The position numbers and the translations under genes were made by a program. Positions 53,629-62,912 of a stretch of DNA of 64,000 bases are shown one piece after another. Below the pieces are notes generated by a model that was not told the origin of the DNA, did not search any database, and was given only the letters and a program-made list of their open reading frames with translations. The first letter of the stretch is position 1. Every line of letters begins with the position of its first letter. This stretch comes from M55B112 sp964539395 (lineage in GTDB: Bacteria > Bacteroidota > Bacteroidia > Bacteroidales > GCA-2748055): assembly GCA_964539395.1 (NCBI GenBank), contig CAZIIU010000012.1:15062-79061 (forward strand), read 5' to 3'.

Positions 53629-54716
53629 GGTGTAAACTCATCTTTTATTATTTTTCTGAATGCCTCCCTTACAAGCCACTGGTAAAATGCCAGGTTGTGC
53701 AGGGTGGCTATCTGTGCACCCAGGAGTTCTCCGGCAATAATTAAATGACGCAGATACGCCTTCGAATATTGCTTGTCAACAACAGATTGCCCCATTTCAT
53801 CCAGGGGAGAATAATCATTCATCCATTTCCTGTTCCTGATATTGATAATTCCTCTGCTTGTAAAAAGCATACCATTTCTTCCATTTCGTGTTGGAATTAC
53901 GCAATCGAACATGTCCACACCCCTGTCAATGGCTTCAAGGATATTTTCCGGCATGCCGACGCCCATCAGATAACGCGGTCTGTCAGCCGGCAATATCCTT
54001 TCAACCACCTCAATCATTCTGTACATCTCCTCTGCAGGCTCTCCAACAGATAATCCCCCAATGGCATTTCCCATTGCACCGATGGATGCGATTTTTTCAG
54101 CCGATCTTGCTCTTAAATCCGGAAAGACACTTCCCTGGACAATCGGAAAAAAGGTTTGCTGATACCCGTATCTAGATTCACTTTCAGTAAACTGCTTCCA
54201 TCCCCTATCGAGCCAGTGATGAGTAAGATCCATTGAATCTGCTGCGTATTTCCTCTCACATGGCCACGGTGTACACTCATCGAGTGCCATGATAATATCG
54301 GCCCCGATAATACGTTGTATTTCAACAACATTTTCGGGTGTGAAAAGGTGTTTTGATCCGTCAATATGCGACCTGAAGCTGGCCCCCTCCCTGGTTAGTT
54401 TTCTGTTCCCTGAAAGGGAAAACACCTGGTATCCGCCACTGTCTGTGAGTATGGACCGATCCCAGTTCATGAATTTATGGAGACCTCCTGCATCTTCCAA
54501 TACATCAGTTCCAGGGCGCAGGTAAAGATGATAGGTATTCCCGAGAATAATGCCTGCCTGAATATCCTCCTTCAGTTCGTGTTGGTGTACCGACTTTACT
54601 GTGCCCTGGGTTCCGACCGGCATAAAGACCGGTGTATCAAAAGAGGAGTGGCCGGTAGTTATTCTTCCTGCCCTGGCCTTGCTACCAACCTGTGTATGCA
54701 ATAGTTCAAACTTCAT
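53586..54716 (-). CDS. tgt: tRNA-guanine transglycosylase Tgt lacking zinc-site cysteines
   Basis: A 376-residue enzyme that swaps guanine-34 for preQ1 in tRNAs with GUN anticodons. The active-site regions are intact: TDSGGYQVFSLS, the nucleophile region MFDCVIPTRNGRNG, and the YLMGVGMPENILEAI motif. However, the C-terminal zinc site is altered: aligned against the usual CxCxxC, residues 309, 311 and 314 are Gly, Ser and Asp, with only the later His (340, TLHNL) retained. I recall this substitution in other Bacteroidota Tgt proteins. It overlaps the permease gene by 43 nt. Confidence 0.94.
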   Translation of the reverse strand: MKFELLHTQVGSKARAGRITTGHSSFDTPVFMPVGTQGTVKSVHQHELKEDIQAGIILGNTYHLYLRPGTDVLEDAGGLHKFMNWDRSILTDSGGYQVFSLSGNRKLTREGASFRSHIDGSKHLFTPENVVEIQRIIGADIIMALDECTPWPCERKYAADSMDLTHHWLDRGWKQFTESESRYGYQQTFFPIVQGSVFPDLRARSAEKIASIGAMGNAIGGLSVGEPAEEMYRMIEVVERILPADRPRYLMGVGMPENILEAIDRGVDMFDCVIPTRNGRNGMLFTSRGIINIRNRKWMNDYSPLDEMGQSVVDKQYSKAYLRHLIIAGELLGAQIATLHNLAFYQWLVREAFRKIIKDEFTPWKENMVKVLGKRL

Positions 54717-54732
54717 GATCCGTATCAGTCGG

Positions 54733-54740
54733 CAAATATA
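54733..54740 (-). promoter_or_regulatory. -7 element upstream of tgt
   Basis: TATATTTG on the minus strand, 16 nt before the tgt ATG, fits TAnnTTTG; it is the likely promoter of tgt and the LPS permease. No clear -33 box. Confidence 0.45.
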
Positions 54741-54830
54741 CGCAATGTTAATAAATATACGCGGGAGAGATAACCGGCCGGTTGGTAGAAATAATAAACT
54801 TTCCTAACATTGCCATCTATTTCGTACCGG

Positions 54831-55973
54831 ATGTATTTTTATCATTTATATCATTCTGCCACAGTATTTACCTGGATCATCGCATGTATCATGATCATTT
54901 GCCTCATTGTGCAACTCATCTATTACCTCTTTATCTATATGAGATTTGTCTTGTACCGCGCTCCTGATATCCCGGGAGGAAAAAAGCCGGTTTCCATTAT
55001 AATCTGCGCCCGAAATGAGGCAGAAAATCTGGAAAAAAATCTTCCTTTCTTTCTTACACAGGATTATCCTAAATACGAAGTCGTTGTTGTAAATGATTGT
55101 TCGACTGACGATACAGAAATTGTATTGATGGACATGAAGATGAAATATCCTCACCTGTATTATACAACCATATATCCTGACAGAAAATTTACACATGGCA
55201 AAAAGCTGGCTGTGACGATTGGTATCAAGGCGGCGAAATATGACAAATTACTTTTCAGTGATGCTGACTGTTATCCGGTTTCCGATCAGTGGGTCAGGAG
55301 AATGTCACGTCACTTTTCAGAAGAAACAGAACTAATACTCGGAATAGGTAAATATGAGCGCGGGAGAGGGGTTCTGAATCTGATTATACGTTACGAAACA
55401 CTTCTTACAGCCATACAATACATCTCATCGGCAATAAAAGGAAGAGCCTATATGGGCGTTGGGAGAAACATGGCCTATGTCCGAAAGCTCTTTTTCCGCC
55501 ACAAGGGATTTGCGAAACACCTCAATCTGTTATCGGGCGATGATGATCTGTTTGTAAATGAGGCCGCAACAAGGACTAATACAAGCGTAGAAATATCGCG
55601 TGACAGCTTAACCATTTCTTCACCCCCGTTATCATTCAGACAATGGATCAGACAGAAAAAACGGCATCTGACAACCGGCGCATATTATAAAACCGGCTCA
55701 AAATTCAGGTTGGGAACCGAATATCTGACACGGGTACTCTTCTATCTGTCCCTGGTTATCCTGCTGTTCATGGATCACTGGATTTGGCTCGCCCTAATGG
55801 CATGGGGACTGCATACAGTGGTTAGACTTGTATTGGTAAAATTGAGTATGAGGCGGTTGGATGAACGGGATTTATTGTTACCTTCGCTGTTATTGGATCC
55901 GCTGCTGCCAATCCTTCTGGCAGCCCTGCAGATCTCAAATGTTATCAGACCTCGGGAATCTAAATGGAACTGA
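54831..55973 (+). CDS. Membrane glycosyltransferase family 2
   Basis: A 380-residue GT2 enzyme. One N-terminal membrane helix (about 10-35) precedes the catalytic domain (about 45-270): PVSIIICARNEAENLEKNLP, DCSTDDT, and the metal-binding DADCYP motif. The LLSGDDDLFVNEAA segment and the QKKRHLTTGAYY motif fit the Q/RxxRW-type acceptor site (here QKKRH). Two C-terminal helices follow. It probably makes a polysaccharide or lipid-linked glycan at the inner membrane. I use the ATG at 54831, not the in-frame TTG at 54810. It overlaps the next gene by 10 nt. Confidence 0.85.
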   Translation: MYFYHLYHSATVFTWIIACIMIICLIVQLIYYLFIYMRFVLYRAPDIPGGKKPVSIIICARNEAENLEKNLPFFLTQDYPKYEVVVVNDCSTDDTEIVLMDMKMKYPHLYYTTIYPDRKFTHGKKLAVTIGIKAAKYDKLLFSDADCYPVSDQWVRRMSRHFSEETELILGIGKYERGRGVLNLIIRYETLLTAIQYISSAIKGRAYMGVGRNMAYVRKLFFRHKGFAKHLNLLSGDDDLFVNEAATRTNTSVEISRDSLTISSPPLSFRQWIRQKKRHLTTGAYYKTGSKFRLGTEYLTRVLFYLSLVILLFMDHWIWLALMAWGLHTVVRLVLVKLSMRRLDERDLLLPSLLLDPLLPILLAALQISNVIRPRESKWN

Positions 55974-56569
55974 ACAATAGCTTATCTGACAAAGCACAAC
56001 AGGATTTGGATCTGGTGAAAAGTGCACGGCAAGGTGATCAGCAGGCCTATGCACAGTTGTTGGGAAAATACCGTGATGCAATCTATTTCATGCTTCTTAA
56101 AATGGTAAATAATCCGGTTGATGCTGAGGACCTGACCATTGAAGCATTCGGGAAAGCGTTTAAGAACCTGGATCAGTATACCCCCAATTTTGCTTTTAGT
56201 ACCTGGCTCTTTAAAATCGCCTCCAACAATTGCATCGATTTCATCAGAAAGCAAAGGACCAATACGGTCTCGCTCGACCAGTCGGTGGATAATGAGGAGA
56301 ACCTCAGTCCTTCTTCAATAATACAATCGGATTCAATGGATCCTGAAGCCACCATGATCAATGAGCAAAAGATAAAACTGCTGCGCGATGTTGTCACCAA
56401 GCTGAAACCTAGGTACAGGTCGTTAATCGAACTGAGATATTTCCAGGAGTATTCTTACGAAGAGATATCCGTGCACCTTGAAATACCACTCGGAACAGTA
56501 AAAGCTCAACTCTTCAGGGCCAGGGAACTCCTTCTTAACATCCTTAAAAACAGTGATGCTAAATCCTGA
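55964..56569 (+). CDS. RpoE-type ECF sigma factor
   Basis: A 201-residue ECF sigma factor. Region 2 is at about 15-90 (YAQLLGKYRDAIYFMLLKMVN, DAEDLTIEAFGKAFKNLDQY) and region 4 at about 140-195 (LKPRYRSLIELRYFQEYSYEEI, IPLGTVKAQLFRARELL). The spacer between them has an Asn/Ser-rich loop. No anti-sigma gene is adjacent: it lies between a glycosyltransferase (10-nt overlap) and rsmG (5-nt gap), so it may be a housekeeping-type RpoE lacking a partner. Confidence 0.92.
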   Translation: MELNNSLSDKAQQDLDLVKSARQGDQQAYAQLLGKYRDAIYFMLLKMVNNPVDAEDLTIEAFGKAFKNLDQYTPNFAFSTWLFKIASNNCIDFIRKQRTNTVSLDQSVDNEENLSPSSIIQSDSMDPEATMINEQKIKLLRDVVTKLKPRYRSLIELRYFQEYSYEEISVHLEIPLGTVKAQLFRARELLLNILKNSDAKS

Positions 56570-56574
56570 TCCGA

Positions 56575-57195
56575 ATGGAATTGATCAGAAAATACTTTCC
56601 TGGAATTTCCGGTTATCAAATAGATCAGTTTGTAGTATACAGTTCAATACTCAGGGAGTGGAACGACAAAATCAACCTGGTTTCGAGAAAAGATATTGAC
56701 TTTCTGGAAGAGAGACATTTCCTGCACTCCCTGGCCATAGCTAAAACAATCGATTTTGAAAAAGGCACTTCAGTCATTGATGTCGGAACAGGGGGAGGAT
56801 TTCCTGGGCTGCCCCTGGCCATTATGTTTCCCGAATGTCACTTCACGCTTGTCGACTCAGTCGGTAAAAAAATCAGAGTGGTTAATGAACTGGTTGCGGC
56901 GATAAGGCTTACCAACGTTGAAACATTGCAGACAAGGGCTGAACGGGTTCAGGGTACATTCGACTTCGTAGTAAGCCGCGCTGTAACGGGATTTCCAAGA
57001 TTTTTCATGTGGACCTCCCATCTCGTTTCCGGCAACTCTTTCAACGAAATACCCAATGGGATCCTTTACTTGAAAGGCGGAGACATTGACCATGAATTAT
57101 CCGCGTTTAGTAGCAGGATCCAAATCGAGCCAGTCAGTCGGTGGTTTGATGAAGCATGGTTTGCGGAAAAAAAACTAATCTACCTGAAGTTTTGA
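56575..57195 (+). CDS. rsmG: 16S rRNA G527 N7-methyltransferase RsmG
   Basis: A 206-residue SAM-dependent methyltransferase that makes m7G527 in 16S rRNA. Motifs visible are NDKINLVSRKDIDFLEERH, the SAM loop VIDVGTGGGFPGLPLAI and VVSRAVTGF. Loss of this enzyme gives low-level streptomycin resistance in other bacteria. The N-terminus is short, as is usual in this phylum. It follows the ECF sigma gene by 5 nt. Confidence 0.95.
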   Translation: MELIRKYFPGISGYQIDQFVVYSSILREWNDKINLVSRKDIDFLEERHFLHSLAIAKTIDFEKGTSVIDVGTGGGFPGLPLAIMFPECHFTLVDSVGKKIRVVNELVAAIRLTNVETLQTRAERVQGTFDFVVSRAVTGFPRFFMWTSHLVSGNSFNEIPNGILYLKGGDIDHELSAFSSRIQIEPVSRWFDEAWFAEKKLIYLKF

Positions 57196-57205
57196 ACATA
57201 TTTCT

Positions 57206-57235
57206 TTTGTCATTCAAAGTAATTTGCTATTTTTG
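57206..57235 (+). promoter_or_regulatory. rpmH promoter
   Basis: TTTG (57206-57209), 18-bp spacer, TATTTTTG (57228-57235): both boxes match, spacing one short of the usual 19. It predicts a leader of about 42 nt before rpmH. Confidence 0.6.
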
Positions 57236-57281
57236 CAGCCCGAACAGAATTTTTAACAGTGTTTATTGTAAATAGCAGAAT

Positions 57282-57443
57282 ATGCCGAAGAGAACATTTC
57301 AGCCATCGAACAGAAAACGTAAAAACAAGCATGGCTTCAGGGAAAGGATGAGTTCTGCCAGTGGCAGGAAGGTCCTCAATTTGAGAAGAAAAAAGGGACG
57401 CAAGAGACTAACCGTTTCAGATGAGCCCAAGCACAAAAAATAA
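57282..57443 (+). CDS. rpmH: 50S ribosomal protein L34
   Basis: A 53-residue very basic protein. It begins MPKRTFQPSNRKRKNKHGF, continues RMSSASGRKVLNLRRKKGRKRL and ends in a DEPKHKK tail. L34 is one of the smallest proteins of the large subunit. It has its own promoter and a strong terminator, so it is transcribed alone; the usual neighbour rnpA/yidC cluster is absent. It is not next to dnaA, as is common outside this phylum. Confidence 0.96.
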   Translation: MPKRTFQPSNRKRKNKHGFRERMSSASGRKVLNLRRKKGRKRLTVSDEPKHKK

Positions 57444-57465
57444 GGTAATAGCATTTACTTTCCTG

Positions 57466-57497
57466 AAACCAACCCCCTTCCGGTTGGTTTTTTTTTT
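57466..57497 (+). terminator. rpmH terminator
   Basis: An 8-bp stem AACCAACC / GGTTGGTT (57467-57474 and 57482-57489) with a 7-nt loop, followed by T residues through 57497. It starts 23 nt after the rpmH stop. Confidence 0.92.
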
Positions 57498-57528
57498 CTA
57501 TTTTTAACCCTGTAAATTATTTCGATCA

Positions 57529-58968
57529 ATGAAAATTGCCATCATCGGGGGTGGTCCGGCAGGACTTACAGCAGCATTCAGGCTTTCCGAAAAAATCGGA
57601 GAAACAGTTACTTCAGTTGATGTATATGAGGCTGCTGACAGCGTAGGTGGCATGTCCCGATCCATCCGATTGTGGGACCAGACGGTGGATCTCGGTCCGC
57701 ACAGGTTTTTTAGCAAAGACAGGCAAATAAATGAGCTTTGGCTCGAGGTGGCTGGCAAGGAATATGAAATCGTCCGGAGGAAAACCCGCATATTTTACAA
57801 CAAAACATTTTTTGATTATCCGATTCGTGCCTTTAATGCACTTAAAGGACTGGGCATCCGTGAGGCGATCCTATGTATGATAAGCTATATGAAACAAAAG
57901 ATCGCACCGGTGAAAGATACTTCCACATTTGAAGGATGGGTTACCCGCCGGTTTGGTGCAAGGCTCTACAGAATCTTTTTTAAAACCTATTCTGAAAAGC
58001 TATGGGGAATAAAATGTACCGAACTCGACAGTGACTTTGCTTCACAACGGATTAAAAAGCTATCACTTTTCGAGGCAGTTAAAAATTCATTGTCCCTTAT
58101 TAAAAAAGGAAAACACGCTACACTGGTCGATAAATTTGCCTACCCCCTCAATGGCACCGGCTCCATCTATAACCGGATGATGAACAGGATTATTAAAAAC
58201 GGAGGCAAGGTACATCTGAACACTCCTGTAAAGAGAGTTGTTACCGAACAAAATAAGGTAATAGCATTAGAACTTGAAGATGGCAGAACCATCGAATACG
58301 ACCATATTGTATCAACCATGCCACTAAACCTGCTGGCTGAGCGGCTTGGCAACATACCCGATAATCTGCTTGAAAAGGTCCGGTCGCTTAAATTTCGCAA
58401 TACAATCCTGGTATATCTTCAGATCAATAATAGCAATCTATTTCCGGATCAGTGGCTATATATTCACGATTCAGAGGTAAAAACCGGTAGGATTACCAAT
58501 TTCAGGAACTGGGTACCCAACCTGTATGGTAACAGCAACCAAACGATCCTCTGCCTGGAGTACTGGTGTAATTTTGAAGATGAACTGTGGAAACAGGATG
58601 ATCTCTCTATGAAAAATATGGCATACAGGGAGATCGAAAAGATCGGACTTGCAAAAAGAAATGAGATAGAAGATGGCAAGGTTGTAAGAATTCCACGCTG
58701 TTACCCGGTGTATTATAGCGGGTACAGGAAAAACCTGGAACCTTTGCAGGATTTTCTGAATAAAACAGACAACCTGCATGTCATTGGCCGGTATGGTGCA
58801 TACAAATACAACAACCAGGATCACAGCATTTTAATGGGGATGCTTGCTGCTTCAAATATTGTATCAGGAACAAATCACGACCTTTGGGATATCAATACAG
58901 ATTATGAAACGTACCAGGAGGCTGCAACAATCACAAAAGCGGGACTTACATTGGTCGAAAACAATTAA
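57529..58968 (+). CDS. FAD-dependent oxidoreductase, UDP-galactopyranose-mutase/amine-oxidase-like
   Basis: A 479-residue flavoprotein. The FAD-binding motif IIGGGPAGLTAAFRL lies at the N-terminus, followed by VGGMSRSIRLWDQTVDLGPHRFF, a dinucleotide-binding extension seen in UDP-galactopyranose mutases and related amine oxidases. The C-terminal VIGRYGAYKYNNQDHSILMG motif is the second FAD contact. It is probably involved in glycan or lipid modification rather than amine oxidation, but the substrate is not known. It begins 32 nt after the rpmH terminator. Confidence 0.82.
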   Translation: MKIAIIGGGPAGLTAAFRLSEKIGETVTSVDVYEAADSVGGMSRSIRLWDQTVDLGPHRFFSKDRQINELWLEVAGKEYEIVRRKTRIFYNKTFFDYPIRAFNALKGLGIREAILCMISYMKQKIAPVKDTSTFEGWVTRRFGARLYRIFFKTYSEKLWGIKCTELDSDFASQRIKKLSLFEAVKNSLSLIKKGKHATLVDKFAYPLNGTGSIYNRMMNRIIKNGGKVHLNTPVKRVVTEQNKVIALELEDGRTIEYDHIVSTMPLNLLAERLGNIPDNLLEKVRSLKFRNTILVYLQINNSNLFPDQWLYIHDSEVKTGRITNFRNWVPNLYGNSNQTILCLEYWCNFEDELWKQDDLSMKNMAYREIEKIGLAKRNEIEDGKVVRIPRCYPVYYSGYRKNLEPLQDFLNKTDNLHVIGRYGAYKYNNQDHSILMGMLAASNIVSGTNHDLWDINTDYETYQEAATITKAGLTLVENN

Positions 58969-59003
58969 TCTTACGATACGTGCGTTGAAATAAGTTGGTT
59001 GAT

Positions 59004-59011
59004 TATCTTTG
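59004..59011 (+). promoter_or_regulatory. -7 element upstream of the PASTA gene
   Basis: TATCTTTG, 20 nt before the PASTA gene ATG. The -33 box is not clear. It may drive the PASTA-cargo-RluD group. Confidence 0.45.
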
Positions 59012-59031
59012 CAACACAGACAAATAGATTT

Positions 59032-59862
59032 ATGAGCTTTTTCAAATTCCTGATCTCAAAGATATTCTTGCGTCACTTTCTGCTGGCAGTTGCTATTACA
59101 GTAATAATTTTACTTGTAACACTGGTGTGGCTGAAATTTTACACACATCACGGACAGGCGATTTCCGTACCAAACCTTACAGGATTAACAATCGACGAAG
59201 CAGGTGATGTGTTATCCTCACGGAAGCTGAATATAAAAGTGCTGGATTCCATATATGCAAGTGATATGCCCAGGGGAACTGTAGTTAAACAAAATCCGAC
59301 ACCAAACTCTAAGGTAAAAGTCAGAAGAAGGGTATTTGTTACGATGAACGCCGTTAATCCTGAAAAAGTTACCATGCCCAACCTCGTATCCCTGTCTGTC
59401 CGGCAGGCAATCCTGGCACTTGAAAATGCAGGTCTTGTACTGGGAGAGATTAGCTATAAACCCGATTTTGCGGTGAACAGCGTTCTGCAACAAAAACAGA
59501 ATGGCTCCGTTATAGAAGAAGGTACGATGGTTGAAAAAGGTTCCAGGATTGACCTGGTACTGGGAATGGGACTCAGCAATGAGACAACGGAAGTTCCTGA
59601 TCTGCATGGAATGGATTTGGCATCGGCCAAATCAGCCATTGCAAATCGCTATCTGAATTTTGGGCTGGCAACTTACGACAATTCAGTTCAAAACGAGGAT
59701 GACAGCCTGGCTGCATGGGTTTACAGGCAAAACCCTGATTATGATGGATCTTCAAGGCTAAAAAAGGGAATGGAAGTTTTTATCTGGCTGACGGTCGACT
59801 CAACACTGCTTCCTGTTGCAGACACAAACGCTACCGGCATGAATGATGATGCAGACTTTTAA
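59032..59862 (+). CDS. Membrane-anchored protein with three PASTA domains
   Basis: A 276-residue protein with one N-terminal membrane helix (about 13-35) and no kinase domain. Three PASTA repeats follow at about 45-108 (VPNLTGLTIDEAGDVL), 113-182 (MPNLVSLSVRQAILAL) and 188-262 (VPDLHGMDLASAKSAI). PASTA domains bind peptidoglycan stem peptides or beta-lactams. In Firmicutes they form the outside of PrkC-type kinases or PBP2x; a kinase-free version in this phylum probably has a structural or sensing role at peptidoglycan. The start is the ATG at 59032. Confidence 0.9.
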   Translation: MSFFKFLISKIFLRHFLLAVAITVIILLVTLVWLKFYTHHGQAISVPNLTGLTIDEAGDVLSSRKLNIKVLDSIYASDMPRGTVVKQNPTPNSKVKVRRRVFVTMNAVNPEKVTMPNLVSLSVRQAILALENAGLVLGEISYKPDFAVNSVLQQKQNGSVIEEGTMVEKGSRIDLVLGMGLSNETTEVPDLHGMDLASAKSAIANRYLNFGLATYDNSVQNEDDSLAAWVYRQNPDYDGSSRLKKGMEVFIWLTVDSTLLPVADTNATGMNDDADF

Positions 59863-59863
59863 A

Positions 59864-61726
59864 ATGAAATCAATTTTTAAGACCGGTGCTTTTTGCATCA
59901 TGCTATCTGTATTAGCTGTTCCCGGCATGACACAGGAATACGTCCTGCCACTGATGAATAATCCACATCTTCAGGGAAATGATCAAATTCCGGTAAAAAA
60001 AGCATTGGATGAAGAACATATTGAGCTGCCGATCCGTGATGACTTTTCAAGAGTTTCAAACTACCCGGATCCCTGCATATGGTCAGATAACTACGCTTAT
60101 ATCAACAGAGGCTTTGCAATAAACCCCCCAACCATCGGAGTTGCCACGCTGGATGCCCTGGACCAGAACGGTTCCGTTTATCCATTTGCAACCACGACAC
60201 CCGAAACCTTTAATGCCGACTACCTTACCTCCCGTCCAATAAATTTGAAGTATCCTGCATCCGACAGTATCTACCTGAGCTTCTTCTACCAACCCATGGG
60301 GAATGGACTGGAGCCCATGTGGCACGACTCTCTTTGTCTGGACTTCTTTAATCCCACTGATACTTCATGGATCAATGTCTGGAGCGTCCCCGGAGATACC
60401 CTGAAGAATTTCAGACAGGTAATGATACCCATCACAGATACAATATATCTTAAAAAGGGATTCAGGTTTGGTTTCAGAAACAGGGCAAGCCTTCCTCAAA
60501 ATCCTGATTATAAAGACAAATGGGGTAATGTGGACCACTGGAACATCGATTATGTGAGGGTGGACCGAAACAGAAATATAAGCGATACTGTTATCAGGGA
60601 TGTTGCGTTTCAAAAACCGATACCTTCCCTGCTCAAAGACTACGAATCAATTCCATGGGATCATTTTGGACTGGCATATAATACGATCTATCGTCCCAAT
60701 ATCACATTAAACTATTTTAATAACGACAGTGCAACCCGTAATGTAACCCGAAGTGCTTCCATATACGATGAAGTTTGGAACAACCTGTATACCCCGGGCA
60801 ATCCATCAACGCAGGACATCCTGCCGGGCACCGCAGTTTCACATGATATCCAGACTGTTTACCCGTTTCAGTTCAACCGCGGCGACACCGCGAGTTACCT
60901 GGTCAGGGCATGGCTGCGCACAGATGACTTCGACTACAAATTGAATGACACGATCTGCCGCAGGCAGGTATTCAGAGATTACTTTTCATATGATGACGGA
61001 ACCGCCGAAAGAGCTTACGGCCTGCGCGGCCAGGGTACTAATAACGGCAGGATAGCAATAAGATTTAACAGCTTTATTGCCGATGAACTGGGTGGTGTGG
61101 ATATCTATTTTACACAGTTGAAGGACTCCCTTAATACAGGATATTATTACAAATTCATGGTTTGGGACGATAACAATGGTATTCCTGGAAATCTTATTTA
61201 CGAAGATGAAGCTGATTATGCAGTGGAATATGCTGACAGCATCAACAGGTTTATTCGTTACAGGTTTGGTGAGACTGTAAGCATCTCGGGAACATTTTAC
61301 GTCGGACTGATGCAGTATAACCAGTTTCTGTTGAACATCGGTATGGATATCAATAAACCTGCAGGTGGTAAGCTTTTATATAACCTCGGAAATGAATGGC
61401 AGCAATCTACAGCCCCCGGAATCCTTATGCTCAGGCCTTTTGTTATCAGATCCTACTCTTCCAGTCGGGCAGATATCGGTATGGCAACACCACTGAAGAT
61501 CGGTCCAAACCCTGCCAGAGATTACCTGCAGGTAGAGTTGCCGACTGATCTCTATGGCAAGAAGATATTTATATCAGTATTTGAACTGACTGGCAGGCTT
61601 GTTATTTCACAACAATTATTATCCGGAAACGAAGTATTTACGGGAGATTTGCCCGCTGGTGTGTATCTCTTTACATTTTCATCAGACAGCTTCATTCAAC
61701 AGGAAAAAATCATTATTCATCGATAA
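59864..61726 (+). CDS. Secreted T9SS cargo protein (type A sorting domain)
   Basis: A 620-residue protein with an N-terminal signal peptide (about 1-24) and a C-terminal T9SS type A sorting domain (about 545-620): KIGPNPARDYLQVELP, then the FELTGRLV strand and GVYLFTF with IIIHR at the end. The middle, about 30-540, is beta-rich with no family I recognise, including an aromatic/Asp-rich region (YFSYDDGTAERAYGLRGQG) that appears in surface proteins with fibronectin-like folds. It should be exported by the type IX system and anchored or released at the surface. Its start lies 1 nt after the PASTA stop. Confidence 0.9.
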   Translation: MKSIFKTGAFCIMLSVLAVPGMTQEYVLPLMNNPHLQGNDQIPVKKALDEEHIELPIRDDFSRVSNYPDPCIWSDNYAYINRGFAINPPTIGVATLDALDQNGSVYPFATTTPETFNADYLTSRPINLKYPASDSIYLSFFYQPMGNGLEPMWHDSLCLDFFNPTDTSWINVWSVPGDTLKNFRQVMIPITDTIYLKKGFRFGFRNRASLPQNPDYKDKWGNVDHWNIDYVRVDRNRNISDTVIRDVAFQKPIPSLLKDYESIPWDHFGLAYNTIYRPNITLNYFNNDSATRNVTRSASIYDEVWNNLYTPGNPSTQDILPGTAVSHDIQTVYPFQFNRGDTASYLVRAWLRTDDFDYKLNDTICRRQVFRDYFSYDDGTAERAYGLRGQGTNNGRIAIRFNSFIADELGGVDIYFTQLKDSLNTGYYYKFMVWDDNNGIPGNLIYEDEADYAVEYADSINRFIRYRFGETVSISGTFYVGLMQYNQFLLNIGMDINKPAGGKLLYNLGNEWQQSTAPGILMLRPFVIRSYSSSRADIGMATPLKIGPNPARDYLQVELPTDLYGKKIFISVFELTGRLVISQQLLSGNEVFTGDLPAGVYLFTFSSDSFIQQEKIIIHR

Positions 61727-61728
61727 TC

Positions 61729-62763
61729 ATGACAGAGGAGAGCGATGAAAATAATGAGCTGTTTGAACACTTTCGCTTCGAAGCCGATAGGGGTCAGTCG
61801 CCTCTTCGCATCGATAAATTCCTGCAGAACAAGCTTGAAGGCACTTCCAGAAGCAGAATACAGTCTGCAGCAGAAGCAGGAAGCATTCTGGTGAATAGCA
61901 TCCCTGTAAAGTCCAGTTATAAGGTAAAACCAGATGATATCGTCTCCGTCGTCCTACCCCATCCCCCAAGGAAACTGGAACTAATCCCGGAGGATATTCC
62001 ACTGAATATCCTCTATGAAGATGATCATCTGATCGTTTTAAACAAGGAAGCCGGCCTGGTAGTCCATCCTGGTCATGGAAACTACACCGGGACTCTCGTT
62101 AATGCACTGATGTACCATCTAAAGGATAATCCTCTTTTCCGGAGCGGAGAGGAGAGGCCAGGTCTTGTTCACAGGATTGATAAGAATACTTCCGGCTTAC
62201 TTGTAGTGGCAAAAACCGAAGCAGCCATGTCCAGCCTGGCTATACAATTCTATAGGAAAACAACAATAAGAACATACAATGCCCTTGTGTGGGGCGAACC
62301 TCCTGAAGAGGAAGGTACAATAACAGGACATATCGGCAGGAACCCAAAGGACCGAAAGAAGATGAAGGTATTCCCGGACGGGGAGCAGGGGAAACAAGCT
62401 GTAACCCATTACAGGATATTGGAGCGCCTGGGTTATGTTACACTGATAGAATGCAGGCTTGAAACCGGTAGAACCCACCAGATTAGGGTACATATGCAGT
62501 ACCTGAAACACCCTCTTTTTAATGATAATGAGTATGGTGGAGACAAAATTCTCAGGGGTACTACATTTACTAAATATAAGCAGTTTGTGACCAACTGCTT
62601 CAACATCCTCCCAAGACAGGCCCTGCATGCCCGCTCCCTGGGATTCAAGCATCCCAAAACCAAAGAGGAGATGCTTTACGTAACCGAAATGCCAACTGAT
62701 ATGTCAACTGTCATTGAGAAATGGCGAAAATACACTTCTGGAAGAGCAAACGATTCAGATTGA
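61729..62763 (+). CDS. RluD-family rRNA pseudouridine synthase
   Basis: A 344-residue RluA/RluD-type enzyme with an N-terminal S4 RNA-binding domain (about 20-80: LRIDKFLQNKLEGTSRSRIQSA) and the catalytic core with HRIDKNTSGLLVVAKT, where the catalytic Asp is in HRIDK. The TGRTHQIRVHMQYLKHP motif is also intact. It is the likely maker of pseudouridines near 1911-1917 of 23S rRNA, though RluC cannot be excluded. It starts 2 nt after the T9SS cargo stop. Confidence 0.93.
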   Translation: MTEESDENNELFEHFRFEADRGQSPLRIDKFLQNKLEGTSRSRIQSAAEAGSILVNSIPVKSSYKVKPDDIVSVVLPHPPRKLELIPEDIPLNILYEDDHLIVLNKEAGLVVHPGHGNYTGTLVNALMYHLKDNPLFRSGEERPGLVHRIDKNTSGLLVVAKTEAAMSSLAIQFYRKTTIRTYNALVWGEPPEEEGTITGHIGRNPKDRKKMKVFPDGEQGKQAVTHYRILERLGYVTLIECRLETGRTHQIRVHMQYLKHPLFNDNEYGGDKILRGTTFTKYKQFVTNCFNILPRQALHARSLGFKHPKTKEEMLYVTEMPTDMSTVIEKWRKYTSGRANDSD

Positions 62764-62912
62764 AAAAACGGTTTAACTCACCTGCGTTGGTTTATTGGTA
62801 ATTGGAAATGCTGACTTCATGGAAGCGAACACCCGCTTCACAAAATATGAAACCAATTGTTAGAGTTCCTGCCTGAAATATTGTAATTTTATTATGAAAT
62901 GTAGCATGAAGC

